Positions 31,680 to 41,931 of a stretch of DNA of 64,000 nucleotides are shown piece after piece. The notes below the pieces were generated by a model. The model was not told where the DNA came from, did no database searches, and saw nothing but the letters and a program-made list of their open reading frames with translations. Source of the DNA: Symbiodinium natans. Lineage: Eukaryota; Sar; Dinophyceae; Suessiales; Symbiodiniaceae. A program made the position numbers and the translations under genes. How positions within the stretch are numbered: the first letter of the stretch is position 1; the number at the start of each line of letters is the position of its first letter. The DNA lies in the NCBI GenBank assembly GCA_905221605.1, contig CAJNDS010000286.1, positions 47,979 to 111,978 on the forward strand, read 5' to 3'.

Positions 31680-33146
31680 GCCGGGGGCCTGGAGACTACA
31701 GTCAGAGAGCTCGGGGGCCTGCAGACTACAGCCACAGCTCGGGGCCTACGGCCTGCTTCGCGGGAAATCCCGTGGGAAAAGGAAGCCCTTATTTTTGAAG
31801 TCTTGCGAGATTTCTCGCGGGATGCGTTTTAATTTCGAAGGGGATCCGAGGGAAAACCAAGGGAAGTTCAAAGGGAAGTCCAAGGGAACAGTAAAAGGAA
31901 GATTTGACTCTCACGGGAAACTGAAGGGAAACCAAAAAAAACATCAAAGGGAAACCACGGGAAAACCAGAAAAACTCAAGGGAGAGCTCGCGGGAATTTC
32001 TCCCGCCAAAATTCGCGGGAGAAAAGTTTCGCGGGAGAAATATTCAAGGGGAATGCTTTTGTTAACGCTCGTCCCCGGACCCCCGGCTTTTTTTACAAGC
32101 CTTATGAATTAACAAAACAAAATGTTCTTTTTTAAAAGGACTAAGAAGCGCATTTAAATATTTTAAATGAGTATTTTTTGTTGCTGTTTTTTTATTTTTC
32201 TTGTAAGGCCTAGGCTTTCAGAATTTCAGGAAAATTGCAAAAAAAACTTAAATGGTTTATTTGCTAAAAATTACAAACAAAAATCCAAAAATATAAGGTA
32301 CCCATGGAACTTCATGGCCTTTCAAAATATTGAAATGCCCCTAGTTTCCTTAAAATCTATCAAAATTTAAACTAATATTCAAGTATTTTCCGGAAAGGGT
32401 CAGGCCCATTTGGGGGCCTGGAGACTCTACAGTCAGAGAGCTCGGGGGCCTGCAGACTACAGCCACAGCTCGGGGCCTACGGCCTGCTTCGCGGGAAATC
32501 CCGTGGGAAAAGGAAGCCCTTATTTTTGAAGTCTTGCGAGATTTCTCGCGGGATGCGTTTTAATTTCGAAGGGGATCCGAGGGAAAACCAAGGGAAGTTC
32601 AAAGGGAAGTCCAAGGGAACAGTAAAAGGAAGATTTGACTCTCACGGGAAACTGAAGGGAAACCAAAAAAAACATCAAAGGGAAACCACGGGAAAACCAG
32701 AAAAACTCAAGGGAGAGCTCGCGGGAATTTCTCCCGCCAAAATTCGCGGGAGAAAAGTTTCGCGGGAGAAATATTCAAGGGGAATGCTTTTGTTAACGCT
32801 CGTCCCCGGACCCCCGGCTTTTTTTACAAGCCTTATGAATTAACAAAACAAAATGTTCTTTTTTAAAAGGACTAAGAAGCGCATTTTAATATTTAAAATG
32901 AGTATTTTTTGTTGCTGTTTTTTTTAATTTTTCTTGTAAGGCCTAGGCTTTCAGAATTTCAGGAAAATTGCAAAAAAAAAACTTAAATGGTTTATTTGCT
33001 AAAAATTACAAACAAAAATCCAAAAATATAAGGTACCCATGGAACTTCATGGCCTTTCCAAATATTGAAATGCCCCTAGTTTCCTTAAAATCTATCAAAA
33101 TTCAAACTAATATTCAAGTATTTTCCAGAAAGGGTCAGGCCCATTT
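31680..33146 (+). repeat. ~731-bp tandem duplication
   Basis: CCTACGGCCTGCTTCGCGGG occurs at 31,745 and 32,476 and the following ~660 bp are nearly identical, down to TTTTCC(G/A)GAAAGGGTCAGGCCCATTT. The junction is near 32,411. The second copy runs on into the 175-bp satellite, which shares the CCGGAAAG...CAGGCCCATTTAAA word. Confidence 0.93.
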
Positions 33147-33189
33147 AAATAAAAAAATAAATAAACTCAGTAAAACTATTGGAAAATAG

Positions 33190-34560
33190 ATTTATTTTCC
33201 GGAAAAGTCAGGCCCATTTAAAATTTTAAAATCTTTAAAATCCTGAAAACCCTTAAAATTTTGAAAGCCCGGACCTTTCAATATTTTAAGGATTTTAAGG
33301 AATTTAAGGCATTTTAAATTCTTAAAATCCATAAAATCCTTAAAATTTTGAAAGAAAATTAAATTATTTTCCGGAAAGAGGCAGGCCCATTTAAAATTTT
33401 AAAAATCCTTAAAATCCTTAAAATCCTTAAAATTTTGAAAGAAAATTAAATCATTTTCCGGAAAGAGGCAGGCCCATTTAAAATTTTAAAAATCCTTAAA
33501 ATCCTTAAAATCCTTAAAATTTTGAAAGCCCGGGCCTTTCAAAATTTTAAGGATTTTAAGGAATTTAAGGCCTTTTAAATTTCTTAAAATCCTTAAAATC
33601 CTTAAAATTTTGAAAGAAAATTAAATTATTTTCCGGAAAGAGGCAGGCCCATTTAAAATTTTAAAAATCCTTAAAATCCTTAAAATCCTTAAAATTTTGA
33701 AAGCCCGGGCCTTTCAAAATTTTAAGGATTTTAAGGAATTTAAGGCCTTTTAAATTTCTTAAAATCCTTAAAATCCTTAAAATTTTGAAAGAAAATTAAA
33801 TTATTTTCCGGAAAGAGGCAGGCCCATTTAAAATTTTAAAAATCCTTAAAATCCTTAAAATCCTTAAAATTTTGAAAGCCCGGGCCTTTCAAAATTTTAA
33901 GGATTTTAAGGAATTTAAGGCCTTTTAAATTTCTTAAAATCCTTAAAATCCTTAAAATTTTGAAAGAAAATTAAATTATTTTCCGGAAAGAGGCAGGCCC
34001 ATTTAAAATTTTAAAAATCCTTAAAATCCTTAAAATCCTTAAAATTTTGAAAGGTTGGGGCTTTCAAATTTTTAAGGATTTTAAGGAATTTAAGGCCTTT
34101 TAAATTTCTTAAAATCCTTAAAATCCTTAAAATTTTGAAAGAAAATTAAATCATTTTCCGGAAAGAGGCAGGCCCATTTAAAATTTTTAAAATCCTTAAA
34201 ATCCTTAAAATTTTGAAAGCCCGGGCCTTTCAAAATTTTAAGGATTTTAAGGAATTTAAGGCCTTTTAAATTTCTTAAAATCCTTAAAATCCTTAAACTT
34301 TTGAAAGAAAATTTAATCATTTTCCGGAAAGAGGCAGGCCCATTTAAAATTTTAAAAATCCTTAAAATCCTTAAAATCCTTAAAATCCTTAAAATTTTGA
34401 AAGCCCGGGCCTTTCAAAATTTTTAGGATTTTGAGGAATTTAGCGCCTTTTAAATTTCTTAAAATCCTTAAAATCCTTGAAATTTTGAAATAAAACTAAA
34501 ATATATTCCGGAAAGAGTCAGGCCAATTTAAAATTTTAAAAATCCTTAAAATCCTTAAAA
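33190..34560 (+). repeat. 175-bp satellite, forward half
   Basis: TTTTCCGGAAAG recurs at 33,195, 33,367, 33,454, 33,629, 33,804, 33,979, 34,154 and 34,320, with a degenerate ninth unit (ATATTCCGG) near 34,505, mostly 175 bp apart. Each unit contains AAAATCCTTAAAATTTTGAA steps and a hairpin TTTTGAAAGCCCGGGCCTTT. Composition is very AT-rich with GC boxes. Frames of Leu/Lys/Phe are artefacts. Confidence 0.96.
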
Positions 34561-34569
34561 TCCTTAAAA

Positions 34570-35835
34570 TTTTGAAAGCCCCAACCTTTCAAAATTTGAA
34601 GGATTTTCAGGATTTTAAGGATTTTTAAAATTTTAAATGGGCCTGCCTCTTTCCGGAAAATAGTTGAATTTTCTTTCAAAATTTTAAGGATTTTATGGAT
34701 TTTAAGGATTTTAAGAAATTTAAAAGGCCTTAAATTCCTTAAAATCCTTAAAATTTTGAAAGGCCCGGGCTTTCAAAATTTTAAGGATTTTAAGGATTTT
34801 AAGGACTTTTAAAATTTTAAATGGGCCTGCCTCTTTCCGGAAAATAATTTAATTTTCTTTCAAAATTTTAAGGATTTTAAGGATTTTAAGAAATTTAAAA
34901 GGCCTTAAATTCCTTAAAATCCTTAAAATTTTGAAAGGCCCGGGCTTTCAAAATTTTAAGGATTTTAAGGATTTTAAGGATTTTTAAAATTTTAAATGGG
35001 CCTGCCTCTTTCCGGAAAATAATTTAATTTTCTTTCAAAATTTTAAGGATTTTAAGGATTTTATGGATTTTAAGAAATTTAAAAGGCCTTAAATTCCTTA
35101 AAATCCTTAAAATTTTGAAAGCCCCAACCTTTCAAAGTTTGAAGGATTTTAAGGATTTTTAAAATTTTAAATGGGCCTGCCTCTTTCCGGAAAATGATTT
35201 AATTTTCTTTCAAAATTTTAAGGATTTTAAGGATTTTAAGAAATTTAAAAGGCGTTAAATTCCTTAAAATCCTTAAAATTTTGAAAGCCCCAACCTTTCA
35301 AAATTTTAAGGATTTTAAGGATTTTAAGGATTTTTAAAATTTTAAATGGGCCTGCCTCTTTCCGGAAAATAATTTAGTTTTCTTTCAAAATTTTAAGGAT
35401 TTTGAGGATTTTAAGAAGTTTAAAAGGCCTTAAATTCCTTAAAATCCTTAAAATTTTGAAAGGCCCGGGCTTTCAAAATTTTAAGGATTTTAAGGATTTT
35501 AAGGATTTTTAAAATTTTAAATGGGCCTGCCTCTTTCCGGAAAATGATTTAATTTTCTTTCAAAATTTTAAGGATTTTAAGATTTTAAGAAATTTAAAAG
35601 GCCTTAAATTCCTTAAAATCCTTAAAATTTTGAAAGGCCCGGGCTTTCAAAATTTTAAGGATTTTAAGGATTTTAAGGATTTTAAAATTTTAAATGGGCC
35701 TGCCTCTTTCCGGAAAATAATTTAATTTTCTTTCAAAATTTTAAGGATTTTAAGGATTTTAAGAAATTTAAAAGGCCTTAAATTCCTTAAAATCCTTAAA
35801 CTTTTGAAAGGTCCGGGCTTTCAAAATTTTAAGGA
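34570..35835 (-). repeat. 175-bp satellite, reversed half
   Basis: The same unit appears in reverse (TGGGCCTGCCTCTTTCCGG), with TTCCGG at 34,651, 34,835, 35,010, 35,185, 35,360, 35,535 and 35,708. Together with the forward half it forms an inverted repeat of about 2.6 kb with its turn near 34,580. Confidence 0.96.
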
Positions 35836-36280
35836 TTTTGTGGTCCTTTTAAAATTTTGGAAAACCCCTAAATTCCTTAAAATCCTTAAAGTTTTGGAAG
35901 GCGAAGCAGGACCGTCAAATAACGCATAAAGGTCCTACATACATACTACTATATTGCAATATGAACGGCTGCGAGGTTCGCAGGGGCTCAGTCGAGGGGA
36001 CGAGCAGAAGCCTCTTGCGAGAGGGTTTCAACCGCCAGGCTTAGTCGCAAAGGTGGCCTATTTGAAGTAGAATACAAGTGATGGCTCTGAGTGGGGGTTT
36101 AGGGTGTAGGGTTCAGGGTTTAGGGTTTAGGGTTTCGGGGTATCCCAGCTTAAGCTGATGTATAACCTGAGCTCCCTGAGCCTTCATGTCATACCAACCC
36201 ACAGGCCAAATGCACAGTGCTCATGTTGCCAAAGAGTGTCGGGACCTGAAACCCACCATGTCGGGACCTAAAGCCGATTC

Positions 36281-36302
36281 GGGGGGGGGGGGGGGGGGGG
36301 GG
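36281..36302 (+). repeat. Poly-G tract (22 G)
   Basis: An uninterrupted G run immediately left of a CCCTAAA array (36,305-36,425). Confidence 0.98.
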
Positions 36303-36304
36303 AT

Positions 36305-36425
36305 TCCTAAACCCTAAACCCTAAACCCTCAAACCCAAACCCTCAAACCCTAAAACCTGAACCCTAATCCCTAAAACCGAAACACTAAACCGTAAACTCT
36401 AAACCCTACACCCTAAACCCTCAAC
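36305..36425 (-). repeat. ITS array, degenerate
   Basis: About 16 units with many substitutions (CCCTCAA, CCGAAAC, CCCTACA). Confidence 0.93.
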
Positions 36426-36539
36426 CCTGGGAGGCAATGGGGAGGGGCCATCCTTGTGTTCCGAGCGGCCAAGGCAGCAACAGCCTCGGATCGGAAGGCG
36501 TGCACACCCTTTGCCAGGCCCATGAGGGTTGCGGGTGGA

Positions 36540-36650
36540 GGGTTAAGGGTTTAGGGTTTAGGGATTTAGGGTTTTAGGGTTTAGGGTTTAGGGTTTAGGG
36601 TTTGGGGTTTAGGGTTTAAGGTTTAGGGTTTAGGGCTAGGGCTAGGGCTT
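36540..36650 (+). repeat. ITS array, TTTAGGG orientation
   Basis: About 15 units with 8-bp slips (GATTTAGGG, TTTTAGGG) and a terminal GGGCTA variant. Confidence 0.95.
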
Positions 36651-36770
36651 AATCAGGACCTTCCATAGAGGCAACATAACAACGCCCGAAGTTTGTTGCG
36701 AGCGCGGTCAGTCCTCTAAGTCGTCGCCCTGTTGTACTACGGCTCTTGATAAGTATGGCACCCCCAAAGA

Positions 36771-37016
36771 TTGGACCGCACTTATGTCATGTTAGAATAC
36801 ATGCGTACACAGTGTGAAAACATCATGCACCCCAGTGTCTGCACTGACCATGGACTTCAGGTGCAGCAGCACGTGCCAACTCTGAGCGACGAGGAAACGA
36901 TCTTTCCACACAAAAGGCTGGCGGCTCTTCTCAGGCGCGTTGGCCAACAAAGCCTGAAGAGGATCGAGAAAATGGCCGCCAAGCATTACAACTCTGACGT
37001 GTGCCTGGCTTCCTGA
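36771..37016 (+). CDS. Open frame of 81 codons, possible exon
   Basis: The frame (MLEYMRTQCENIMHPSVCTD, later FPHKRLAALLRRVGQQSLKR) has natural composition, includes an amphipathic basic helix and ends at TGA. The first codon is TTG, so an upstream exon boundary is more likely than a true start. No family recognised. Confidence 0.22.
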   Translation: MDRTYVMLEYMRTQCENIMHPSVCTDHGLQVQQHVPTLSDEETIFPHKRLAALLRRVGQQSLKRIEKMAAKHYNSDVCLAS

Positions 37017-37160
37017 TGGCGCCGTCATTTACAGATCTGCCCATTTTGTTAAGGCTGCATCAGCCGGATCTCTCTGGGCCAACAGCTTCGCACAAGAGCC
37101 ATCCTTTTTTGGGGCATATGTGCCGACATGCCACCATGAATGTACTAAACTTGAGGCCCT

Positions 37161-37288
37161 ACTTGAGGTTCGTAGGTACTGAGAACCCCAAGTAAAAGTC
37201 TACCTCTAACCTACTTGGAGGCCTTAGCGGGCTTATAATATAAGTGCAGGTGTAATTGGGGGTTAGAAGTACCGCTACACCTCCGAGT
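37161..37288. mobile_element. Family C hairpin, copy 3
   Basis: Arms ACTTGAGGTTCGTAGGTACT and AGAAGTACCGCTACACCTCC are inverted. The central part has CTACTTGGAGG and GGGCTTATAATATAAGTGC. No ITS is present inside. Confidence 0.65.
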
Positions 37289-37374
37289 GCCCTCAACCCT
37301 AAGCCCCCCAAACCCCTAAACCCTAAACCCTAAGCCCCAAATCCCTGGTGAGATGCTGAGACCCCCCAAAGCAG

Positions 37375-37429
37375 AACCCGCTTCGCCAGGCTTTGCTGGA
37401 GCACCCGGCGCTGCTGGCCTCTCGTCTTA
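37375..37429 (+). CDS. Candidate microexon (55 bp)
   Basis: Flanked by CCCAAAGCAG and by GTAAACC. The frame NPLRQALLEHPALLASRL is a strong amphipathic helix. GC-rich third positions. An ITS-type array starts right after. Confidence 0.3.
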
Positions 37430-37435
37430 GTAAAC

Positions 37436-37590
37436 CTTAGGGTTTAGGGTGTAGGGTGTAGGGTGTAGGGATTAGAGTTTGGGGTTTAGGGTTGCCTGTG
37501 CAAAAGGGTTTATTTAGTGTTTAGAGAGTTTAGAGAGTTTAGGGTTTATAGGGTGTATAGGGTTTATCGGGTTCAGGGTTTAGGGTTCAG
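37436..37590 (+). repeat. Degenerate ITS with nonamer patch
   Basis: TTTAGGG, GTGTAGGG and TTTATAGGG units are mixed; the right end reads TTTAGGGTTCAG and could serve as acceptor for the next block. Confidence 0.9.
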
Positions 37591-37680
37591 CCCCACAAGT
37601 ACTCCCAGGAGTTCATGCTGGCCAAGAACCACATTGGTCAGGTCGGGGCCGTCAAGCACCTCGGCACCCACGTTTTCAGG
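37591..37680 (+). CDS. Candidate exon (90 bp)
   Basis: Exactly 30 codons between TTTAGGGTTCAG and GTTTGGGC: PHKYSQEFMLAKNHIGQVGA then VKHLGTHVFR. The third positions are strongly G/C. No family assigned. Confidence 0.35.
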
Positions 37681-37765
37681 GTTTGGGCGTCAGCCTCTTC
37701 ATGAGGCTTATGATGGAGGCTTTGTCCTAAACCCTAAACCCTAAACCCTAAAGTCCCTGTAACCT

Positions 37766-37783
37766 CCCCCCCCCCCCCCCCCC
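37766..37783 (-). repeat. Poly-C tract (18 C)
   Basis: An uninterrupted C run just right of a short CCCTAAA array. Confidence 0.98.
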
Positions 37784-37945
37784 AACCGCCAGAAGCCCTA
37801 CCACCCTGAGCCCCAAAAGCCCTGCAACCACTTCTAAACCCCTACTTGGAGGTTCATGGTACTTATAAACCAGTTACCGCTGCACTTATATAACCCACTT
37901 TTAAGTCCCGTAAGTACCCTAATATGCTTATAAGCACAGTAATAC

Positions 37946-38067
37946 CTTGGGGACGAAATGAGCCCTAAAATTGGGGGGGGGGGGGGGGGGTCATATACCC
38001 TGACTACTACAATTCCTACTAAGGTATATGAACCATAAACCCTTTTAGGGTTCATTTCGTCCCCAAG
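37946..38067. mobile_element. Family D hairpin (complete), nested
   Basis: Ends CTTGGGGACGAAATGAGCCC and GGGTTCATTTCGTCCCCAAG are perfect or near-perfect inverted repeats extending into CCTAAAA/TTTTAGG. The loop contains an 18-G tract (37,973-37,990) and GTCATATACCC...GGTATATGAACC. Confidence 0.85.
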
Positions 38068-38143
38068 AACCCTAAACCCTAAACCCTAAACCCTAAACCC
38101 TAAACCCTAAACCCTAAACCCTAAACCCTAAACCCTAAACCCT
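38068..38143 (-). repeat. ITS array inside family C arm
   Basis: About ten perfect CCCTAAA units between the nested family D element and the end of the family C right arm. Confidence 0.97.
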
Positions 38144-38237
38144 GTACAGTTATAATTGCTCAGCAAGCACCATGAGCCTTCAAGTAGAAGCCCTAAGCCG
38201 CCCTCAACTCGAAGGCTCCCGGGCCAAGGACTCACGA

Positions 38238-38378
38238 CCCTAAGCCCCAAACCCCAAACCCCAAACCCTAAACCCCAAACCCTAAACCCTAAACCCCAAA
38301 CCCTAAACCCCAAACCCTAAACCCTAAACCCTAAACCCCAAACCCTAAACCCTAAACCCCAAACCCTAAACCCTAAAC
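38238..38378 (-). repeat. ITS array, CCCTAAA/CCCCAAA alternating
   Basis: About 20 units in which CCCCAAA and CCCTAAA alternate in a roughly 14- or 21-bp higher-order pattern. Confidence 0.96.
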
Positions 38379-38412
38379 CCGGGCAAAGGAACCCCGGGAG
38401 CCCTGTCCGCAG

Positions 38413-38475
38413 CTGAGGCTCGTCGACCTCCTTCGCGTAAACGTCACGGTGCAGAGGCTCGGGCCATGGCTTCAG
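38413..38475 (+). CDS. Candidate exon, leucine-rich
   Basis: After GAGCCCTGTCCGCAG the frame reads LRLVDLLRVNVTVQRLGPWL. Leucine spacing resembles one leucine-rich repeat. A donor GTCTAG follows CAGG. ITS lies on both sides. Confidence 0.25.
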
Positions 38476-38574
38476 GGTCTAGGGGTTTAGGGTTTAGGGT
38501 TTGGGGTTTGGGGTTTAGGGTTTAGGGTTAGGGTTCAGGGTTCAGGGAATAGTTGGGGGTTTCCGAAATTAAGG

Positions 38575-38692
38575 ATTAGGGTTTAGGGTTTAGGGTTTAG
38601 GGTGCATAGGGTTTATAGGGTTTATAGGGTTTCTAGGGTTTCTAGGGTTTATAGGGTTTATAGGGTTTAAAGGGTTTAGGGTTTAGGATTTA
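38575..38692 (+). repeat. ITS with nonamer block (GGGTTTATA)
   Basis: Three TTTAGGG units, then about seven GGGTTTATA or GGGTTTCTA nonamers, then heptamers again. This is the complement of the 15,001 nonamer array. Confidence 0.94.
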
Positions 38693-39453
38693 GGGGTACC
38701 TTATTGGGGGGTCCTTATTCTAAGGGTATCCTACTATTCGGAGATCTATGTATGGTAAAGCCCCATTTGGGCTCAGATTTCGGGGCTGGTGGGGGGTTTA
38801 GGGGTTTAGGGTTTAGGCCTGATACACACTAAACCCAAACCCAGATGCGGAAAGGGGGGGATGCTAAAACGGGGTTTGGGGGAAACACAGAGGGCTGGAG
38901 ATAAGAACTGCTGGGGACTCCACCGTTCTCCATTGTGGGGTTGGGTCTTGCTCTGGCAGGGTTTTTTCTGGGGTTTATAGGGTTCGTTGGGCTCATAGGG
39001 CTTGTAGGGCTTATCTAGGGCATAAGGTTCATAGGGTTCATAGGGGGTGGGTGTAGGGCAGCACGATTCTGCAAATGATGATGCTTTTGGTCCACCTCTT
39101 GGTGCTTCGTTTTAGGGGTCTTGCGGGGGCAGCAGGGGGGGGTGATCCAGCTTGCGTAGAAGGTAGCCCCCCCGCCTTGTAGACTCGAGACCCTGAACTC
39201 AACATACGCTCGCACCCCCTAAACTCGATCAAAGCCCCCAAACCATGTAGGCTGCTTGCGTTGCCTTTTGCTGGAATCCCAAAACCCTACAAGTGCTGCG
39301 GCAAATAGCCTGTGCGTGCTTCAGGGTATGGTCTAAGGGTATGTACCCCTTTTTTATAGTCAGGGCCAAGGTAACTATCCTTAAATATGGAGGGGCCCTA
39401 AACTCTGAACCCTAAACCCTAAACCCTGAGCGGGGGGTTGGGGGGGGGGGCAG

Positions 39454-39532
39454 GATCGATTTGGAGGACAACCCCATCGGCAACGAGTGGGCCAACTATA
39501 TCTATGTGCTGCGACTTGGGCCACATAGGCAG
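39454..39532 (+). CDS. Candidate exon, leucine-rich-repeat-like
   Basis: From a CAG at 39,451-39,453 the frame reads IDLEDNPIGNEWANYIYVLR. The words LEDNPIGNEW match the ribonuclease-inhibitor-type repeat pattern (LxxNxIGxxG). It ends CATAGGCAG followed by GTCCGAGG, a plausible donor. The upstream flank is an unusual G-run instead of a pyrimidine tract, which weakens the acceptor. Confidence 0.35.
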
Positions 39533-39722
39533 GTCCGAGGTTCAATCGTCCAAAGGTAGTAACAGGGTCTTTTACTCTGGCTCCCTTACCTTCTTCGCAC
39601 GTATGCAGAAGTAGGGGTCTTGGGTTGTTTTTGGGGCATGTAATATGTAAGGGATCCCAGTGAAGGGCCCATTCTGGAAATCACCCTAAGCGCTAAAGCC
39701 TGAGCAGTTCCGGGCGCCCCGC

Positions 39723-39870
39723 GGTTTAGGGTTTAGGGTTTAGGGTTTAGGGTTTAGGGTTTAGGGTTTAGGGTTTAGGGTTTAGGGTTTAGGGTTTAGG
39801 GTCTAGGGTCTAGGGTTTAGGGTTTAGGGTTTAGGGTTTAGGGTTTAGGGTTTAGGGTTTAGGGTTTAGG
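39723..39870 (+). repeat. Longest near-pure ITS array
   Basis: About 21 TTTAGGG units, only two with TCTAGGG. Confidence 0.98.
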
Positions 39871-40072
39871 GCTCGTCTGGGGCAAGTTCGGTGTTGGCCT
39901 AAACCCTTAAACCCTACAACCCCGTAAACCATTCAGGGCTGGGGCAAGGAAGACCCTGCTACACCCCTCAACAACCCAAGAAGGCCCTGAACTCATCACG
40001 GGGTGTGCAGAAAGTGAATTCTGAACCTCGATTTTTTGGGGTTTACAGTTCTAGTGTTCAGGGTGTTCAGAG

Positions 40073-40097
40073 GGGAGGGGAGGGGAGGGGAGGGGTG
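40073..40097 (+). repeat. GGGGA pentamer run
   Basis: Five GGGGA units; possible G-quadruplex sequence. No other function can be seen. Confidence 0.85.
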
Positions 40098-41221
40098 TTT
40101 ACGGTTTCAACTGTCATGAGCAACCGCTTTTATTTACGCACGAGCAGAGTTACTTTGGATGTGCCCTATTTTTTGGTTGGGGTGTCGCTCTCTCTCGGTA
40201 ACGAGATCGGGGCCGAACATCAAACGAGATCATGTTGTAGAAGGAAGAGATTTATACTTGTACTTGTTTACTTGCATATACTGCATACATAATCATTATC
40301 TGTACTTATATACATATTTGTATATGTATAACTAAGCCTTTGTTTAGTTATATATACATAGACACCATGTATCTAGTTGTGTGAAGGCGTTCGCTAAACG
40401 ATGAAGAGTTGGTTTCGCGTAGGCTATTGCTGGCAAAAGCTGCTCGCTGGGAACGGCGGCTGTGCTTTGAACAGCTTAGACTCAGAAGCCTTTGAGGCTC
40501 AACCGCTTCGGCCCAGGATGGGGATTGAGGGGACGTGGGGTCTGGCGGGCCTGGAGATTGCTGCCGATCCCAAACGAGATCCAAACGTGATCCAAACGTG
40601 ATCAAAAAATTGCACGAAGGCAGCTAGGGAAGCCAGAGAGAGGGCCATGGGAGGCACAATCACAAGGATGAGGGTTTAGGAGTTATTGAAACAGGGCTGG
40701 AAGGTTTAGGGCCAGTTTTGGAGTGAAGTGTCTCCTGTTTAGTTGCTGTCCACAGAGGCAACAAGAGTACTGGGACACTTCGCAACAACTTGAGCCCTGC
40801 TCCCTAAACCCTAACCGTAAACGGGTGGAAATGACGGAGTTGTTCAGAGAAGCACTATGGGTTACCGGGCGAAGGTTAAGGGCAACTATACCACTCACTA
40901 CACTCGAAGTACTATCTCATACTGAACGAGATCACCCCTTAAGACGACATTGGCCCGGAAGAGGTGTTTTAAGGCAAACGAGATCAGGGGCCGAACATTA
41001 AAATAGGCTCATTGCGCCCGCCAGCAAATAAAATCCGACGCTCGTGCTACTTCCCCGGCATGCTTCAAGAGGGCCGGATGCCAAAAAAGCAGAGGTTTGG
41101 GGTGTAGGCTGCGTTTCAGGGTGGGCGCCCAAAGCCCGAGGACGAACTTCCGGGGTCTAGAGTTTGGGGCCTTAGGGACGGGAAAGTGTTTCGGCTTTGT
41201 ACTCACAGTCAGTCCGAAACA

Positions 41222-41292
41222 GGGATTGTCATAGGGGGGGGGGGGTACTATAATCCCCCATTAAGGACTGTTCGCATAAGGGGAACATCCCC
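41222..41292. mobile_element. Family A hairpin, half copy
   Basis: Only the right half is clear: GGGTACTATAATCCCC, ATTAAGGACTGTTCGCATAAG and GGGAACATCCCC. The left half is replaced by a poly-G tract. Confidence 0.65.
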
Positions 41293-41338
41293 AGTTTGGG
41301 GGTTTAAGTCTCCATGTCCCAGCCCCCTTGGCCCATAG

Positions 41339-41508
41339 CTTGGGATGCTCCACCTTATACTAGCCGTCCTTAACATGGATTCTAGTACCCCCTATTATAG
41401 TCGCTACTAGCCTCTGAAGGACTGTAAGTATAGTCCTGAATATGGATGATAGTACCCCCCATTATAATCCCTACTAAGGAGCTGTTCGTGTAGAGTGGGA
41501 ACATCCCA
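41339..41508. mobile_element. Family A hairpin, composite copy
   Basis: CTTGGGATGCTCCACCTTAT starts the left arm and GTGGGAACATCCCA ends the right. Between them the central part is duplicated (TAGTACCCCCTATTATAG and TAGTACCCCCCATTATAA), making a 170-bp element. Confidence 0.7.
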
Positions 41509-41698
41509 CCCCACCCTAAATTCTAAGCCCTAAACCCTAGGCCTTAAACCCTAAACCCTAAGCCCCTAAGCCCCAGCCCCATGGCCATTGAGGCAAAAGG
41601 ACCGCTCCGCGACCATGGCGTCAGCACAGGAGCAGGCACAGGCCCAGGCGGCCAGCAAGACGAGGACTTTTAGGGCCAGGGGTTGAGCCAGGCCTTGA

Positions 41699-41825
41699 AG
41701 GGTTAAAGGGTTAAAGGGTTAAAGGTTTAAAAGGTTAAAGGGTTAAAGGGGTTAAAGGGTTAAAGGGTTAAAGGGTTAAAGGGTTAAAGGGGTAAAGGGG
41801 TAAAGGGTTAGAGGGTTAAAGGTTA
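41699..41825 (+). repeat. Octamer array AGGGTTAA
   Basis: About 15 units of AGGGTTAA with single-base slips. An 8-bp relative of the heptamer, found only here. Confidence 0.95.
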
Positions 41826-41830
41826 CCACT

Positions 41831-41931
41831 CTAGGGCCAGAGTAGGCCCTGATTCCCTTTTTCTAGGGCTTAGGCTTCCTTACAAGTCCCTTTAAACCAA
41901 AAAGCGTACCCGTTTTATTCCAGAGGGTCTC
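41831..41931. mobile_element. Family F hairpin, copy 3
   Basis: CTAGGGCCAGAGTAGGCCC at the left, AAACCAAAAAGCGTACCC in the interior, CAGAGGGTCTCGG at the right. More diverged than copies 1 and 2. Confidence 0.55.

Larger units (their letters stand above)
27392..33140 (+). repeat. Large tandem block, copy 3
   Basis: The seven-unit array (27,640-29,000), GA-rich DNA, the 2-kb module (29,811-32,040) and then a ~731-bp tandem duplication. It differs from copy 2 by small indels (9-bp and 12-bp deletions near 29,960 and 29,742, an 11-bp TTTTGCGACAG insertion near 30,135) and by the 296-bp insertion at 30,530. Confidence 0.9.
37845..38185. mobile_element. Family C hairpin, copy 4, hosting family D and an ITS
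   Basis: The left arm CTTGGAGGTTCATGGTACTT is intact. The right arm reads TTATAAGCACAGTAATACC, then a complete family D element, then about ten CCCTAAA units, then restarts at GTACAGTTATAATTGCTCAG and ends GAGCCTTCAAG. The near-duplicated CACAGTAATA/TACAGTTATA flanks the insertion, as in copy 2. Confidence 0.75.

Noticed and set aside
25905-31735. Minus-strand ten-residue-repeat protein (PPSSLTVVSR)
   Set aside because: It is the translation of a 30-bp minisatellite, with indels between copies 2 and 3 that break the frame.
34090-34320. Lys/Phe/Leu-rich minus frame in the 175-bp satellite
   Set aside because: Repeat translation; not present as a frame in neighbouring units.
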